Source: Dactylis glomerata (Eukaryota > Streptophyta > Magnoliopsida > Poales > Poaceae). Taken from it: a stretch of 64,000 nucleotides of DNA. The position numbers and the translations under genes are program-made. Under the pieces are notes generated by a model. That model was not told the origin of the DNA. It saw only the letters and a program-made list of their open reading frames with translations, and searched no databases. Each line of letters opens with the position of its first letter. The stretch's first letter is position 1. This document shows positions 1-11,901 of this stretch, one piece after another. The stretch covers positions 62,001 to 126,000 of the forward strand of contig QXEO01001857.1 of the NCBI GenBank assembly GCA_007115705.1. The letters are read 5' to 3'.

Positions 1-3000
1 CTTAGTCAGACCCGGCCACTCTATGTGCAAAAAAAAAAAACTTAGTCAGCTATCCTTTGTGTTTTGAATCCATGTGTAATAGCATGTTCTAATACTTATG
101 GCTATCATATATATGTACATAAATAATTCTACTATTGTGTATAAATATTATTGGAAAACATTAACACAAGTAGAGAAGGTGTAAACCAGGTTTATACAAA
201 TCATTGAAATTGAAACAATTCCAGCAATGTTGTTTAAAAAAATTAAAACTGAAAAATAATAAAAATCGACAATCTGATTTTCATTTAGTAAAACTAACTT
301 CAATGCAAAACGATATGAAAATGAGCAAAATAAAAAATTGTGATTTAGGTGAAATGAGCAATCTGTTTCCATTTGTTAAATTAATATAATTAGAAAATGG
401 ATATTGATTGATAAAAATATAGGTCAATGGAACAAAATGAGATTGAGAAAAACAAAAAACCTATGACAAGAATAAATCTAAAATATACTTTAATAAATAT
501 GCGGGGTCTAACAGAGGGCTCCAGGTTGAGCCATATATATCATGTAAAATAATTCAACTCGCATAGCCTCATACAAGGAGATATAAGGATGACTAAGTGT
601 TTAAAATAAAAGAAAACTTGGATAGACTGGACTCTCAAGTAAAGACACGTGGACTCAACTATTCAAAACAATATCGCGTGCACATCAAAGTTATATCACA
701 TGACCCTAGGTATATGCATGTATGGTAATTTAAGAATCCATGTGTTGTTACACCATGCATGCTGATATCTTAAATCAGCTGATCGAGTCCTCTCTCATAT
801 ATTCTCATATACACAAGTGTTAATTTTTAAAAAGAATTAAGCAATCATTTTGTAAGTAACTTGGAGGTACATCACATGCCGTATGAGTCTTATTTTGCGA
901 AATTTTCTTACAGACATAATCATAATTCATTATAATTGTATCTGTGGAAAAATAAATATATTTTTAAAATATTATTCAGATGTTTCGCTCGCAAATGCGA
1001 GGGCCACCATGCTAGTTTTATGACAAAAATAGAATGAAAGTTTGACACTTGGGAATGAATAATTAAGTCCTTACAAATTTTAATTTTAATTCAAAAAACT
1101 ACCATAGGAATATAAATGTTGTTTAGACCTGGCCGCGAGTATAAAATAACTTGACTAAAGAGTGAGGATAGTAGGGGAGTTAAGCAAAATAGGAAAAAAA
1201 ATGATGATACCTCATTTACGAGAATTGTAAAACTATGTTGTTTCTTAACCCGTAACTGAGACAATGTGATGACCATCGAACCGTATCTTTATTCCTCTAG
1301 CACTTCCAACCAATCGTGACGATGCCCTTGCATTTGCGAGGGCCAGTGTGCAAGTTTTTAACAAAACACTCAGAAAGCCATGGGGAATTTCCCAAGTGTT
1401 CAGATAAAAATCTTGCAAACCGAAGATGATTTACAATGTGATACAGAAATACTCGGCAAACATGTTGCCATTTGTCCCTCTGTTTCCTCCGTCCGGTTAG
1501 ACGTCGGTCCACTTTTATTTGGCCAAATGCGTATGGAATACACATGACAAAGACTTTGTCGTGCTCCAGTAGAAAAACACTTGGCAAAAAGAATTTGTTG
1601 ACGCGGTCTTTACCCTGATTGCCGACTTTAACACTTGACAAGCCGTTTGTCCAAGCTTTTTTATTTTTCCAAGTAAATATCTCCTATAGTGGCCCCTGGT
1701 ATCTAGCACTGGCATAACTTAGTTGTTTCGTGGGTTAGAATAATTAAGTTGTTCCGTTGATGCCAACATGAGATGTAATGCGCATGATCGCTCGATGCAG
1801 ACATAACTTGTGGAATTGCAATTATGGAATAATTTAGAGAGGTTAATTTAGGCGGTGACAATAAGTGTTACATTTGATTCACTGACTATGTTCATTCAAG
1901 AACCTCGGTATTGGTCAAGGAACAGAATAGTTTAGTGTTAATTATTCGTTGATGTCGAACAAATTGACTTATGGAAAAATAAACAAAACCGCAAAGCCAT
2001 CCACACAAGATGTGTGTCACGGCCGTATCTCCACAAACCTACCATGCACCTTATGATCATGGATCATAATCCATGATATAGGGACATGTGAAGGAATAAT
2101 AAAAACAATGCTACTACTATAAAGAGCATTCAAGATGGGATTGCCAAACATGCACCAATGTTGAGGGGTTCACTGGAGCTTGAACTTGGGATTTTCATCC
2201 CCTTGCCGAGCTTCGAGCCAACACCTTCAACCAGGTCATGATGCATGCATGCAAAAATTGTCTACTTGAGTCGCAAAAGCGAAATGATGGGTTCTAACTT
2301 GGAGTACGTGCATTTTTTAAATCTTTCACTCTCAACAATGCCTCTATAGGCTTACAGTATCTCACTAGCCAGAATCCATAGGTGAGGAAGTCTGATGGCC
2401 CCAAGAAGCAGGACAATGCCAAGAACGGACTAAGAACCCCGTCCCCATCTTCGCTTACTTCACAGCTTTCAATCAATCCGAACACACTCCACCCACTCTC
2501 AACAATGCCTCTAGAGGAAAGGGTGTTTCACATGTTATGAACAAATCCAAACACATTCCACCCATGCAGATCTTCCAACCCCATCAACGGGTTCGATGCC
2601 CTGATGTCTTACATCACGGCTCTCTCCATTGAGAAGTTGGTGCAGCGAGGAATTGAGGTGGCACCACGAGAATCATGGAGGAGGGCCCCCACATAAGTGA
2701 TCCATTGAGGGGAGAGGTTGTCGCCTCTGCCTTGAGGACCTAGCGCATCCATGTGGGTGGCACCACATGCTATTGAGGAGGTCGGCGATCAAGGAGTGTC
2801 ACTGTGGATGAGCTAGTGCAGCCACCTCTTGAGGAACCGACGCTGCTAAGCATGGAGCAGGGTCGTACACATGGTTGATGCCTTTAATTTTTGTTATTAC
2901 TTCTACTTTAAATCAGATATACCTCACTTTGATGCCCAATAAATGTATTTTTCTTTGATTTATAATTACTAAAAGAAAAATCTTCGGGCGTTGGTGGATT

Positions 3001-5450
3001 ATGAGAATCTAATACACTAGAAGTTTCTAAGAAATTTCCTTTCTGGCAAAGTCACTTGAGTTACCATAGAAGAACACAGGTTGTGTAGGAGCACTCACCA
3101 GCCGCCACATACCCCATCTCCCCATACCGTTCACTTTCTCTAAAGAGGGGAGGGGAGGATGTCTTAAATGAAAGCATCCAGTTCTTACAATGCAGTGAAG
3201 AGATAAGAGCAAAGAAGAAATTCAGAGGAGGAAAGGCCTTCACCTTGACATAACTTGGATTCCTCCTCCACGACATATATATTCTAGATACATAATAGAC
3301 AATCTTACCATCATTGGAAAATATCCTTAGATGTCATTGAGATTGTAGTCTTGATCTTTAACTCCATTTGTGAGATTATTATTTGGCCAAATCATTCATA
3401 TTGTTTTCATAATTACACTATTATCAGTATGATTTCTATTATGATCATACCTATTGTTATGTACATCCTCTCTCACATGCATGAATAGTTCACATCGGCG
3501 TAAAAAAATGTAGGGGATTAGAAATTTTTAGTTGGTTCTATTATGTTGAAATTATTGGTCAATTATTTGATTGTTGGTTGTGTGGTTATCTATCAAATAT
3601 GAAACTTAATATGTGATAATTAAATTAATGCCTTCACAACATGATCTATATAAGCCTATGTAGGTACCCACATATTGTTTAGAGAAATCATGACCTTCAT
3701 GTGGAAAAATTACGAATCAATGACTAGCGAAAATAATATTATTTTCTTGGTAACCCACAACAATAATTTGTTGATCATGTCTTTTCGGCTTAATCATCGA
3801 GCGAGTGATGTTATTCCCTGCCTCATGTTGTCTTTATATTTTGGCATGGGTCCCTATTTATGCATTGCATTTTGATGCACTAATGTCATTTCTCACGATG
3901 CACTACATTCGGATGCACGTCTAGTGAATGCATGTTATCACGACCTTCTTTAGAAACTAGGGATCCCTCTGGAAAATACAAACTGCCTTACAAACTTTTG
4001 AATGTGCTTACTATATATTAAAGCATAAGTTTACTTCATTATTAAAGTCCAATATGTGTTATTTTGTAAATTATTTAAAATATGCGAGTGATGCTAAAGG
4101 AGTAAAGATAGTACTGAAGTTGAAGTAATAAGCTGGCCTCGTGTTCTAGTAAAAGGCATCATCCAACCAGTTCATTGAAATGAAATCTTGATTCATAACC
4201 TTCATAGTTTTGACAGCTCATGATTTTTCATGAAATCATGTTTTATAAAAACAAAAATAATATAAATTAATTCAAACACTATGAGAATAATGAATTATAC
4301 GTTTATATTAATAAAATAGAAGAATACCATACCTAATAGACACTTATGCAGTGTTGTATGTGTCTTGAAAATAAAAGCTGATAGTAGCACGGCATCATCA
4401 TAGTCCTGAAACTAAAGGGCCATCTCTAATGGTCACCAGACTAGAGCAAGCCACGAATAAAGTCGTCTCAGGTAATGATGGTTTTGTTTTCGACTCTCGA
4501 GGGCTCTATTATTAAACCGATGCTAAAGCTCCACTTTTTAGAAACCATGGGTCAGAGTCGGATGGAAAACTGGCTCTGACCTATGTACAAAAAAGTGATG
4601 GGTCTATAGGGAATTGCTACGAGAGATTATCACGCTTACATAGAGTGAGAACCGCCTTAGTGATTGCAAGAGACACCTCCAGTGCATGAGTCGAGCGGAT
4701 TTGCATGTGGTCACTAAGAAACAAAAATTGCAAGTCTGGGTATGCTGGTGATGTAAATAGCGGATTCTCACTAAAAAGATACTACCGTGTTGCTAATGCT
4801 TGGTGATAACTTGTTGCAAAATAATAGAAGAAATAACTAATATACTATTGGGTGGTAATGCAAACTGAAGGTACATCCAGAAGATATATTAACTTCAAAC
4901 CTCTGGTCGATCTGAAGTCAAAAGTGAAAAAACTTATCGCTAGTTGAGCAGACGATTTAGGCTATATATACTACAACATTTCGTAATCTCATGGTCAGAT
5001 TTTAAATTGACGGTGTCGTTAAGTTTGTCTTTCTTGTGTGTACCTAGAAGTTCTCTAGAAATATTCTTCATGATTTGGTGTGCATTTGGTGGACTTAGGG
5101 ATATCTCAAATACATGCCGAAACATTGACGGGATGACAAAGGAAAGTTAGGTTCGCACACTATATAAGTTTTGTTCATCCAATCATAACATTTTGAAAAT
5201 TGAATATCAGTAGTAAAATAATATGAAGAAAAAGTCAATCAGCGCGTTATACATCAGAAGGGAAGGAGCCACTTGGCATTGCTTCGTGCATGTACTAACG
5301 TGGGCGGTTCGCTGGCCTGCCAGCACAGTTTGGTCAGGATGACTTAACGGAAGGGACTCCGCACCTTTTTCCCAATGTCAACTCCCTTAATTGCATATGA
5401 ACTTACGTAGTTTTAGAGTACTCAGCTCTAGCACACATCTGCATGTGAGC
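1..5450. other. AT-rich intergenic DNA without a recognisable gene
   Basis: No open frame here resembles a known protein, and the longest frames are about 60-115 codons with no coding character. Around 1,290-1,720 there are several versions of a motif like ACTCGGCAAA / AACACTTGGCAAA (near 1,450 and 1,580), which recalls motifs I associate with some grass DNA transposons. I see no terminal repeats or target duplication, so this is only a hint of an old transposon. The phrase GCGAGGGCC occurs near 998 and 1,338 in similar contexts, suggesting a small dispersed repeat. Confidence 0.5.
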
Positions 5451-5451
5451 C

Positions 5452-5457
5452 TATAAA
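5452..5457 (+). promoter_or_regulatory. TATA box of the Root_cap-domain gene
   Basis: The string CTATAAACC lies 56-61 bases before the start codon at 5,513. This would place transcription start near 5,482 and give a 5' leader of about 30 bases. Inferred from motif and spacing only. Confidence 0.55.
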
Positions 5458-5512
5458 CCGGCTGCCACCTCAAACTCTGGTACACCAGATTAGGGCCGGC
5501 GAGCAGCAATCC

Positions 5513-7131
5513 ATGGCGCGGCAGCTCGTGGCTCTTCTCGCGGCTGCTCTGGTGGCCACCGCCGCCGCCGTGGTGCCGCTATCTAACTACGGCGTGATCA
5601 CCCCACGGGCGCGGTTGATAATGGGGAAGCGAGATGAGGAGTACTGCGGCAAGAAGAAGTGCGTGAACGTCAAGTGCGACAGCCGCTGCCCCGACCAGTG
5701 CTTCGTCCTCTGCCCCAGCTGCAAGACACTATGCAGTAAGTATATGCATGTGCTTGTAGTTAAGATTTCCAAGAGAGTTGATATGATATGAACAGACCTA
5801 TAAACACAGATCATCTGATTTTTTGTTGAGATCGCCACGCAAACTTTCTCGTTACTGTTTCTCCCAAATGACAGAGAGCATAAGAACCTGAATATTGAGA
5901 ACCGGGCATAGCTCGGTTGGCAGGCATGGGCTGAGGCGTGCCTGCCCGCCTGAGTTCGAGTCTCCGTACTCACAACTCCTAGTGTTCTCGTAAATTCTTC
6001 TATAAAAGTATGTTTGAGGGCTTCTTTCCCACAGATCTCGTTTTTAAGAACCTGAATATTGCAGGTCAACAATACATTAGAACTACAATGTTTGGAAATA
6101 ATCCAGATTTTTTGTGCACCGTATAAATATTTAAAAGGGTGATTTCAGGATAAATTCATTTTATTTTAAGTGAAAAAATCAAAAACTTTTCTGGATATTG
6201 AAATACGAATATATTGTTGACTTGTCAAGTTTCAGATTTTTATTTTCACATATTTGGGAGAAACAAAACATAGAAAGTCTACGTGCAGATCTTAACACAA
6301 AAAATGGATGGTCTCGATATAGGGTGTGTAGTTCTTAGAAAAAACACTATTCTCTAAAAGATTCCATTCTTCGATCCTAACATATTTTTCATTGACTCTA
6401 TGCTACTTGCTTAAGTCTGCGACTTCTATCCTGGCATCTCCTGCGGTGACCCGCGCTTCACCGGCGGTGACGGCAACAACTTCTACTTCCATGGCAGGAA
6501 GGATCAAGACTTCTGTGTCCTCTCTGACACCGACCTCCATGTCAATGCTCACTTCATCGGCAGCCACAACGCCGGCACGAGACGTCACTTCACATGGATC
6601 CAGGCCCTCGGCATCCGTTTTGCTGATCACCGTCTGTTTGTGGGTGCCAAGAAGACCGTGAAATGGAATGATGGCATCGACCATCTAGAGATGGCCTTGG
6701 ACGATGAAACCATCGACATCCCCGCCAAGCTCGGCGCACGGTGGGAGTCTATGGCGGTGGCGGGCCTGAGTATCACGAGAACCGCCATGAGCAATGGCGT
6801 CAGGGTGCAGCTCGACGGGGTGTTTGACATCATGGCTAGTGCGGTGCCGGTCACGGAGAAGGACTCTCGCATCCACAACTACGGCGTGACGGAGGACGAC
6901 TGCCTTGCTCACTTGGACATTGGGTTCAAGTTCCACGACCTTACGGACAATGTGCACGGTGTTCTTGGTCAGACATACCGCTCTGACTATGTCAACAAGC
7001 TCAGCTTGCGTACTAGCATGCCAGTCATGGGTGGCGCGACCAGATATGTATCCTCCGACATCTTTGCTACTGATTGTCCAGTTGCTAGGTTCGGTCGACA
7101 TGATGGCATCTCCATGGTCACAACCAGATAA
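5513..7131 (+). CDS. Secreted Root_cap-domain (LEA-related) protein, two exons
   Basis: Exons 5,513-5,735 and 6,416-7,131, joined in phase 1 across a GTAAG...TTAAG intron, give 312 residues. Residues 1-20 form a signal peptide (MARQLVALLAAALVATAAAV). Residues about 44-80 are a cysteine-rich module (CGKKKC, CDSRCPDQC, CPSCKTLC). The second exon opens CDFYPGISCGDPRFTGGDG, followed by NNFYFHGRKDQDFCVLSD and NAHFIGSHN. This is the signature of the plant Root_cap family (PF06830), which runs to the C terminus. Family members are extracellular proteins found in root cap and other tissues; the biochemical role is unknown. The start is the first ATG after a TATA box and directly precedes the signal peptide. 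No stop or frameshift is visible. The intron has gained a SINE. A short paralogue lies at 36,887. Product is confident; function is not. Confidence 0.88.
5881..6061 (+). mobile_element. tRNA-derived SINE in the Root_cap gene intron, with 17-bp target-site duplication
   Basis: The repeat TAAGAACCTGAATATTG occurs perfectly at 5,881-5,897 and 6,045-6,061 and brackets a 147-bp body. The body has an RNA polymerase III A-box-like string TAGCTCGGTTGG (5,909-5,920) and a B-box-like string AGTTCGAGTCT (5,953-5,963) at the spacing expected of a tRNA-derived promoter. It ends in a short T run, as in grass SINEs with T-rich tails. A TATAAAAG string is at about 6,001. The element lies in the same orientation as the host gene and does not touch either splice site. 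The perfect duplication suggests a fairly recent insertion. Family not assigned; it may belong to the Au/p-SINE type, but I could not compare. Confidence 0.85.
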
Positions 7132-7324
7132 AGTTGACGTGCCTTCCGGTTTGTCGTTGTGTAGCCTCTGGCCAACACGCAATTATACAGGAATAAGGTG
7201 ATGTATAGAAGGGTCACCTAAATATGCCGTATAATTTTTTATTTTTGAGAAGTTTTGGATACTGAATATTTTAGCCACCATGTATAACAGTACTCATTTT
7301 AGATTTTACTGTTGTGCTGAAACC
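7132..7324 (+). other. 3' flank of the Root_cap gene
   Basis: AT-rich sequence directly after the stop codon, presumably the 3' untranslated region plus spacer. No further gene is visible before the retrotransposon block. Confidence 0.4.
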
Positions 7325-8373
7325 GAAGGAAATATGCACTAGAGGCAATAATAAAGTTATATTATTCATTTTTATTATTATTAATGGTTTACATTTTATG
7401 TTATAACTGTTTATTGGTTCTGAATGTGCAATTTGGAGGAAAACCTAATTACGGATATGAAATTATAAACACCTAGAGATCCCTAGTCTTGCCTACAAGA
7501 CTAGCACACATATTATTAGATAGTCTTGTTTTCCTGATTATGGACGTATGTAAGATGTTACAAGGTGGGTGCTACATCGTTTGGAAAACAATGGTGTTGA
7601 ACAGACCACGATGATATACCACGAAACAAGTCATCAACATGTTCTTAGTATTTTCTCATGAACAAATATAGTCATTTGTATATTTTGTTAGACTGTGAGA
7701 GTAATGTAGACTTATTGACTGAATGGTTACTAGGAGATCATCAAATGTTATCACGTAACTGGGTAATCATAAAGGTGTCTAAGGAGTAACCGAAAGATAT
7801 TTGAGATTTTGAAATATCTCAAGACTTAGATCTGGTACTCCGGCGATGGAGAGATACTCTATAGGCCCACTCGATGTTATGATATTCGTCATCGAATACA
7901 TGTGGCTAAGTAGTTAGTCACAAGAACATTGAAAATATGGTACGAGTAAAGAGTGCACACTTGATAATGAGATACAACATAACAGTTTCATCTTAGGTAG
8001 TGTAAAGTATCACTAATCAATATAAAAGCCTAAAGGACATATATGAAGGTTCACAAAATAAAGATTTATGTGTTATATATAGAAATCGTTGCCGCAATTC
8101 ATGTGCACGCAAGTGATTATTGTCTTGGAGATCCGGACATGTCTGCATCTGGACCCAAAGGGTCACTCACTTAAAGGTTTAGCATCGATTGACTGTGAGT
8201 ACGATGCATAGATTAGAGAGAGGGGACACTCCGAAGGTTTTTTGAAGAGTCACAAAATGGTTCTATGATATCAGGATTGGTTCTAGAAGTGTTTGAAACC
8301 CTACGGAACATATTCGTAAAGTGGCACAACATGTAGGGGAATCGAGACGCATTTTCTAGATCTGTTATGCGGC
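7325..8373 (+). mobile_element. Decayed copia-type (BARE/Angela-like) LTR, left part
   Basis: Starts GAAGGAAATATGCACTAGAGG, closely matching the first 20 bases of the intact copia LTR at 48,699. Further along it shares scattered landmarks with that LTR in the same order: ATCATCAAA, AAAGGTGTCT, AGGCCCACTCG, ATGTGGCTAAG, ACGAGTAAAG and GGGTCACTCACTT. It is much more diverged, so a different, older member. The Tat element inserted at 8,374, and the remainder of the LTR appears to resume at 32,037. No internal retrotransposon sequence is attached, so it is probably a solo LTR or a remnant. Confidence 0.65.
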
Positions 8374-8706
8374 TGACAAGGGTGTAGATAATAGAGCCCG
8401 TCGGTTAAAGTACCCCTGAGGCCCGTTAAGCTAGGCCCAATTGTAATACTAGTCGATATACGAGTTCATGTCGTATGTCGATACTGTGATCTGTATCGGA
8501 CCCCTCCTGATCCTTGAGACCTAGCCACCTATATATAGGGGCCAGGAGAGGACGGTAAGGGACAGATTGAAAGCAAGCCAAGTTATTTTTATGTTTACTT
8601 TTGATATACACCTTGTTTGACTAATTCACCTTCGAGTTCATCCAGCGCCCTACTCCCCCGATCCTAAGTCCTTCATATTGGACATTTGTCGAGTTAACCC
8701 TCGTCA
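8374..8706 (+). repeat. 5' LTR of the Tat element
   Basis: 333 bp, TG...CA bordered. It contains a TATATATAGGGG string at about 8,530 that could be the LTR promoter TATA box. The sequence immediately after it (ATTGCCGACCGTGGGGACTC) sits where the primer binding site should be, but I could not assign its tRNA. Confidence 0.9.
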
Positions 8707-8740
8707 ATTGCCGACCGTGGGGACTCTGGGCGTTGGAATC

Positions 8741-10280
8741 ATGAATTCGACGGCTTTTTCGCTTTTAGCCAACAGCAGTCCGGAAGTCGACGAAAATCAA
8801 GAGATGGAGTTGACAATCGGAAGTCTGAGCTTCTATGTTGGACCTTCGGGTTCAACTTGTCTTTCGGATCCGGCAAAATCGGATCCGTCGACAAACAAAA
8901 CCAAGACAATCGCCAAGTCTGGATCATCTGTGGGCTCTTCTAGCGAGGTAAACTTGCCGGTCAGTCCAGCAGCAACAGGAAATCTGCAAAAGAAACTCGA
9001 GGAATTCGACGAAACTCGGGAAAAGCCCGACATGGAAGTAACAATGGATAAGCCAGACGACAGTTCAAGGGATTTCGCCAGCAGAAGCAGCGGCGTCTCT
9101 AGAAGCATACACCAGTTATGCGTCATTATTACTGAAGCAGCAGAAGAAAATAATCACGCAGACAGTGAAGAGGTCGACATGCAAGTCGACAAACTAAGGA
9201 GCAACGGCAAAAAGGAGAAGGAGAAAGTCCACGTCTCCGCCGGAGAGTGGAGAATGATCATGTCAGCCATTAACCACGGGACGGGTGTACCCGCAGATTC
9301 GAGAAGAGAAGTTTTGATGGGATACCAATATGCACTGCACCAGCGCAGAAGGAAGTTGAGGGAGGAAAAAGACATGTTTATGAGAAGCCAAGACAACAAC
9401 AGCGCATCAAGTGAAGGATATTGGGATGAATATAGCGATGCATCAGAATCTAGCATGGAAAGGCGCAGAGACCTGAAGCACAGCAGGAGGACAACAGCAC
9501 AGACAAGAGAGGAAAGCCATACGAAAAGTGAAAGTGCACACCCATCAGATGAGGAAGAGGACTTTGTACAAGAAACACCAGAAGCAGCGCTAGTAGCAGC
9601 ACAGGCTTATCTACTAACTACACAACAAAAGCTCGGAGATCCACAGGAGCATATGCATCAAGCCGCAATACGGAGCCTCGGGTTGGTAGAAGACAGGCTA
9701 AGGAAACACCTTCCAGAGAAAAAGGCGACATATCATAATGAGAAGCAAAAAGAAGGACTCAGGTGACAACCTTTGCAAAACAAAACAAGTGAGTCATCAG
9801 GCAACGAAAATCATCAAAAACGGAGGGAAGACACAAGGAGTATAATAGCACAAGCAAGAGTAAACAAAGCGCGCCATGCGTGGAAAGAAGAAAACTACAA
9901 AGACGACGAAAAAGAGATGGGTGCGCTATGCTTTACCCGCAGGGTTCGCAGAACGTGAGTACCCAAAGGATTTAAGTTACCGCACGATCACGAAAAATAT
10001 GATGGCTCGCAAGAACCCACGCTATGGTTATCAGATTATCTGCAAGCAGTACAAATACTCGGAGAAACAAGAGCAACGGCAATGCAAAGTTTGTACTTAC
10101 ACCTCACCGGCGCAGCACGGTCCTGATTGAATACTCTACCCAACGATTCTATCGGAAGTTGGGGAGAACTAGAGAACCAATTCGCAAGAAATTTTCGCTC
10201 AACATACAAACGACCAGCGTCATTAGGAGAAGTTAAGTCGTGCGCGCAAAGGAAAGATGAAACTCTGCGCTCTTACATAC
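8741..10280 (+). pseudogene. Tat gag, N-terminal part (broken)
   Basis: The first ATG after the LTR is 8,741. The frame stays open to 9,766 (341 codons) and encodes a charged, low-complexity N-terminal region rich in Ser, Glu and Lys. After a stop, capsid-like coding sequence (Retrotrans_gag type) continues in shifted frames to about 10,280, recognisable from pieces such as KYDGSQEP, WLSDYLQAV and NTLPNDSIGSWGELE. One in-frame TGA at about 10,120 stands where tryptophan is usual, a likely G-to-A change. At 10,281 the gag is split by an LTR element and resumes after 17,605. Confidence 0.8.
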
Positions 10281-11901
10281 TGATGAGTGGTGAATGACCA
10301 GCCCGTTGGGAACCCAAGAGGAAGGTGTGATGAGTATAGAAGCTAGTTTTCCCTCAGTTAAGAAACCAAGGTTTATCGTTCTTGGAGAGGAGAGACAAAC
10401 GACTGAAGGTGATGCAGACTGGCTTAATAACTCTCCAACAAGGGCGCACTTGTTGACTCGTCTTCGACCAATAGCAACACGGAACCTGCACACACACAAC
10501 CAAGTACTTTGCTCCCAACTTACGATGAGGTTGTCAATCTCACCGGTTTGCTTGAAACAAAGGTTATGAGTGTATCGAGTGGAAAACAATATAGTATGCG
10601 AGTAAAGTAAACAGTGCGAGTAAAGTAAACAGGTGATAGCAATATGATGGAAATAGGACCGGGGTCCACAGTTCACTAGTGGTGTCTCTCCATAAGATAA
10701 ATAACACATGCTGGGTAAACAAATTACAGTTGGGCAATTGATAGAATAAAGATAACGTGATATATCAAGAAGATCACTATGAGATTTACTCTGGGCATTA
10801 CAACAAGATACATAGACCGCCATCCAACTGCATCTATGACTAATAATCCACTTGTGGCGAATCAATCCGAGAACTCCACAAGTATTAAGTTGCGAACAAC
10901 AGATAATTGCATTAAGCAAAGTGTGTAATGTAAACAAAGCATATGCCCTTGAGCATATGAATGTTGTTTTCTCCCTAGTAGCAACAGCACATCTACAACC
11001 TTAGAGGTTTCTGTCACTCCCCCAGGTTAAGTAGAGGGATGAACCCACTATCGAGCATAAATACCCCCTCTTGGAGTCACTAGCAACTACTCGGCCAAGA
11101 TAGCTACTAACAACGGAGAGCATGCAAGATCATAAACAACATAGAGATAACAAAAGATAATATTCAGTACAGCAACTCAATCATAAACACCAATATTCAT
11201 CGGATTCCAACAAACCAAACATGTAAAATTACATAACGGTGATCTCAATCATGTAGGGCAGCTCATGAGATCTAAACATGAAGCACATGGTGGAGAAGAC
11301 AACCATCTAGCTACTGCTATGGACCCATAGTCTAAGGTAGACTACTCACTCATCGCTCCGGAGGCAAGCATGGCGATGAAGAAGACCTCCAGTGGTGATT
11401 CCCCTCTCCGGCAGGGTGCCGGGAAGAGCTTCTGGACCCTCCCGATCTTCGGGTCGATGGCGGCGGCGGATCGCGATGTGTTCTGGAAAAGTGATCGGGT
11501 CTTTAGGTTTTTTCCGTCGGGGGGTCTTCATAGGCGAAGGGGCGATGTTAGGAGTGGGGCCAGGCGCCCTCACCCCATGGCGGCGCGGCCAGGCCCCTGG
11601 CCGCGCGAGCCTGGCGTGTGGGGCCCTGGTGGCGCCCTCCTACTCTCCTTCGGATCTCTGGAAGCTTCCGGGTAAAATAAGACTTCAGGAACTTGTTTTG
11701 TCCAATTCCAAGAATATTTCCTGTGTATCACTTCTGAAACACAAAAATAGCAGAAAATAGGGAACTGGCACTGTGGCAACTTGTTAATAGGTTAGTTCCG
11801 GAAAATGCATAAAAGTGCCATGAAGTGTAACAAAACAGTAGGCAAATGGTGTAAAAACAAGCATGGAGCATAAAAATTATAGATACGTTGGAGACGTATC
11901 A
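10281..11901 (-). repeat. LTR A (3' LTR) of pol-less element 1
   Basis: Begins TGATGAGTGG and ends GAGACGTATCA on the plus strand; near-copies are at 15,975, 21,735 and 27,359. Ends are defined by homology to the other three LTRs and by the CATAC duplication. Confidence 0.92.

Noticed and set aside
2294..2860. Gene fragment suggested by short frames with Ser/Pro/Lys-rich pieces
   Set aside because: Translations in this stretch resemble no family I know, and frames are short and shifting.
5909..5964. tRNA gene in the Root_cap intron
   Set aside because: The A and B boxes are there, but no full cloverleaf or acceptor stem forms. The flanking duplication shows it is a SINE.
5587..6072. 161-codon minus-strand frame crossing the Root_cap exon and intron
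   Set aside because: Overlaps a well supported gene and the SINE; no protein resemblance.
10233..10937. 234-codon minus-strand frame, with homologues at 15,757-16,632 and 21,613-22,392
   Set aside because: It lies in LTRs of the pol-less family, shows no known domain and is shortened in the fourth copy. Kept only as a low-interest observation, not as a gene.
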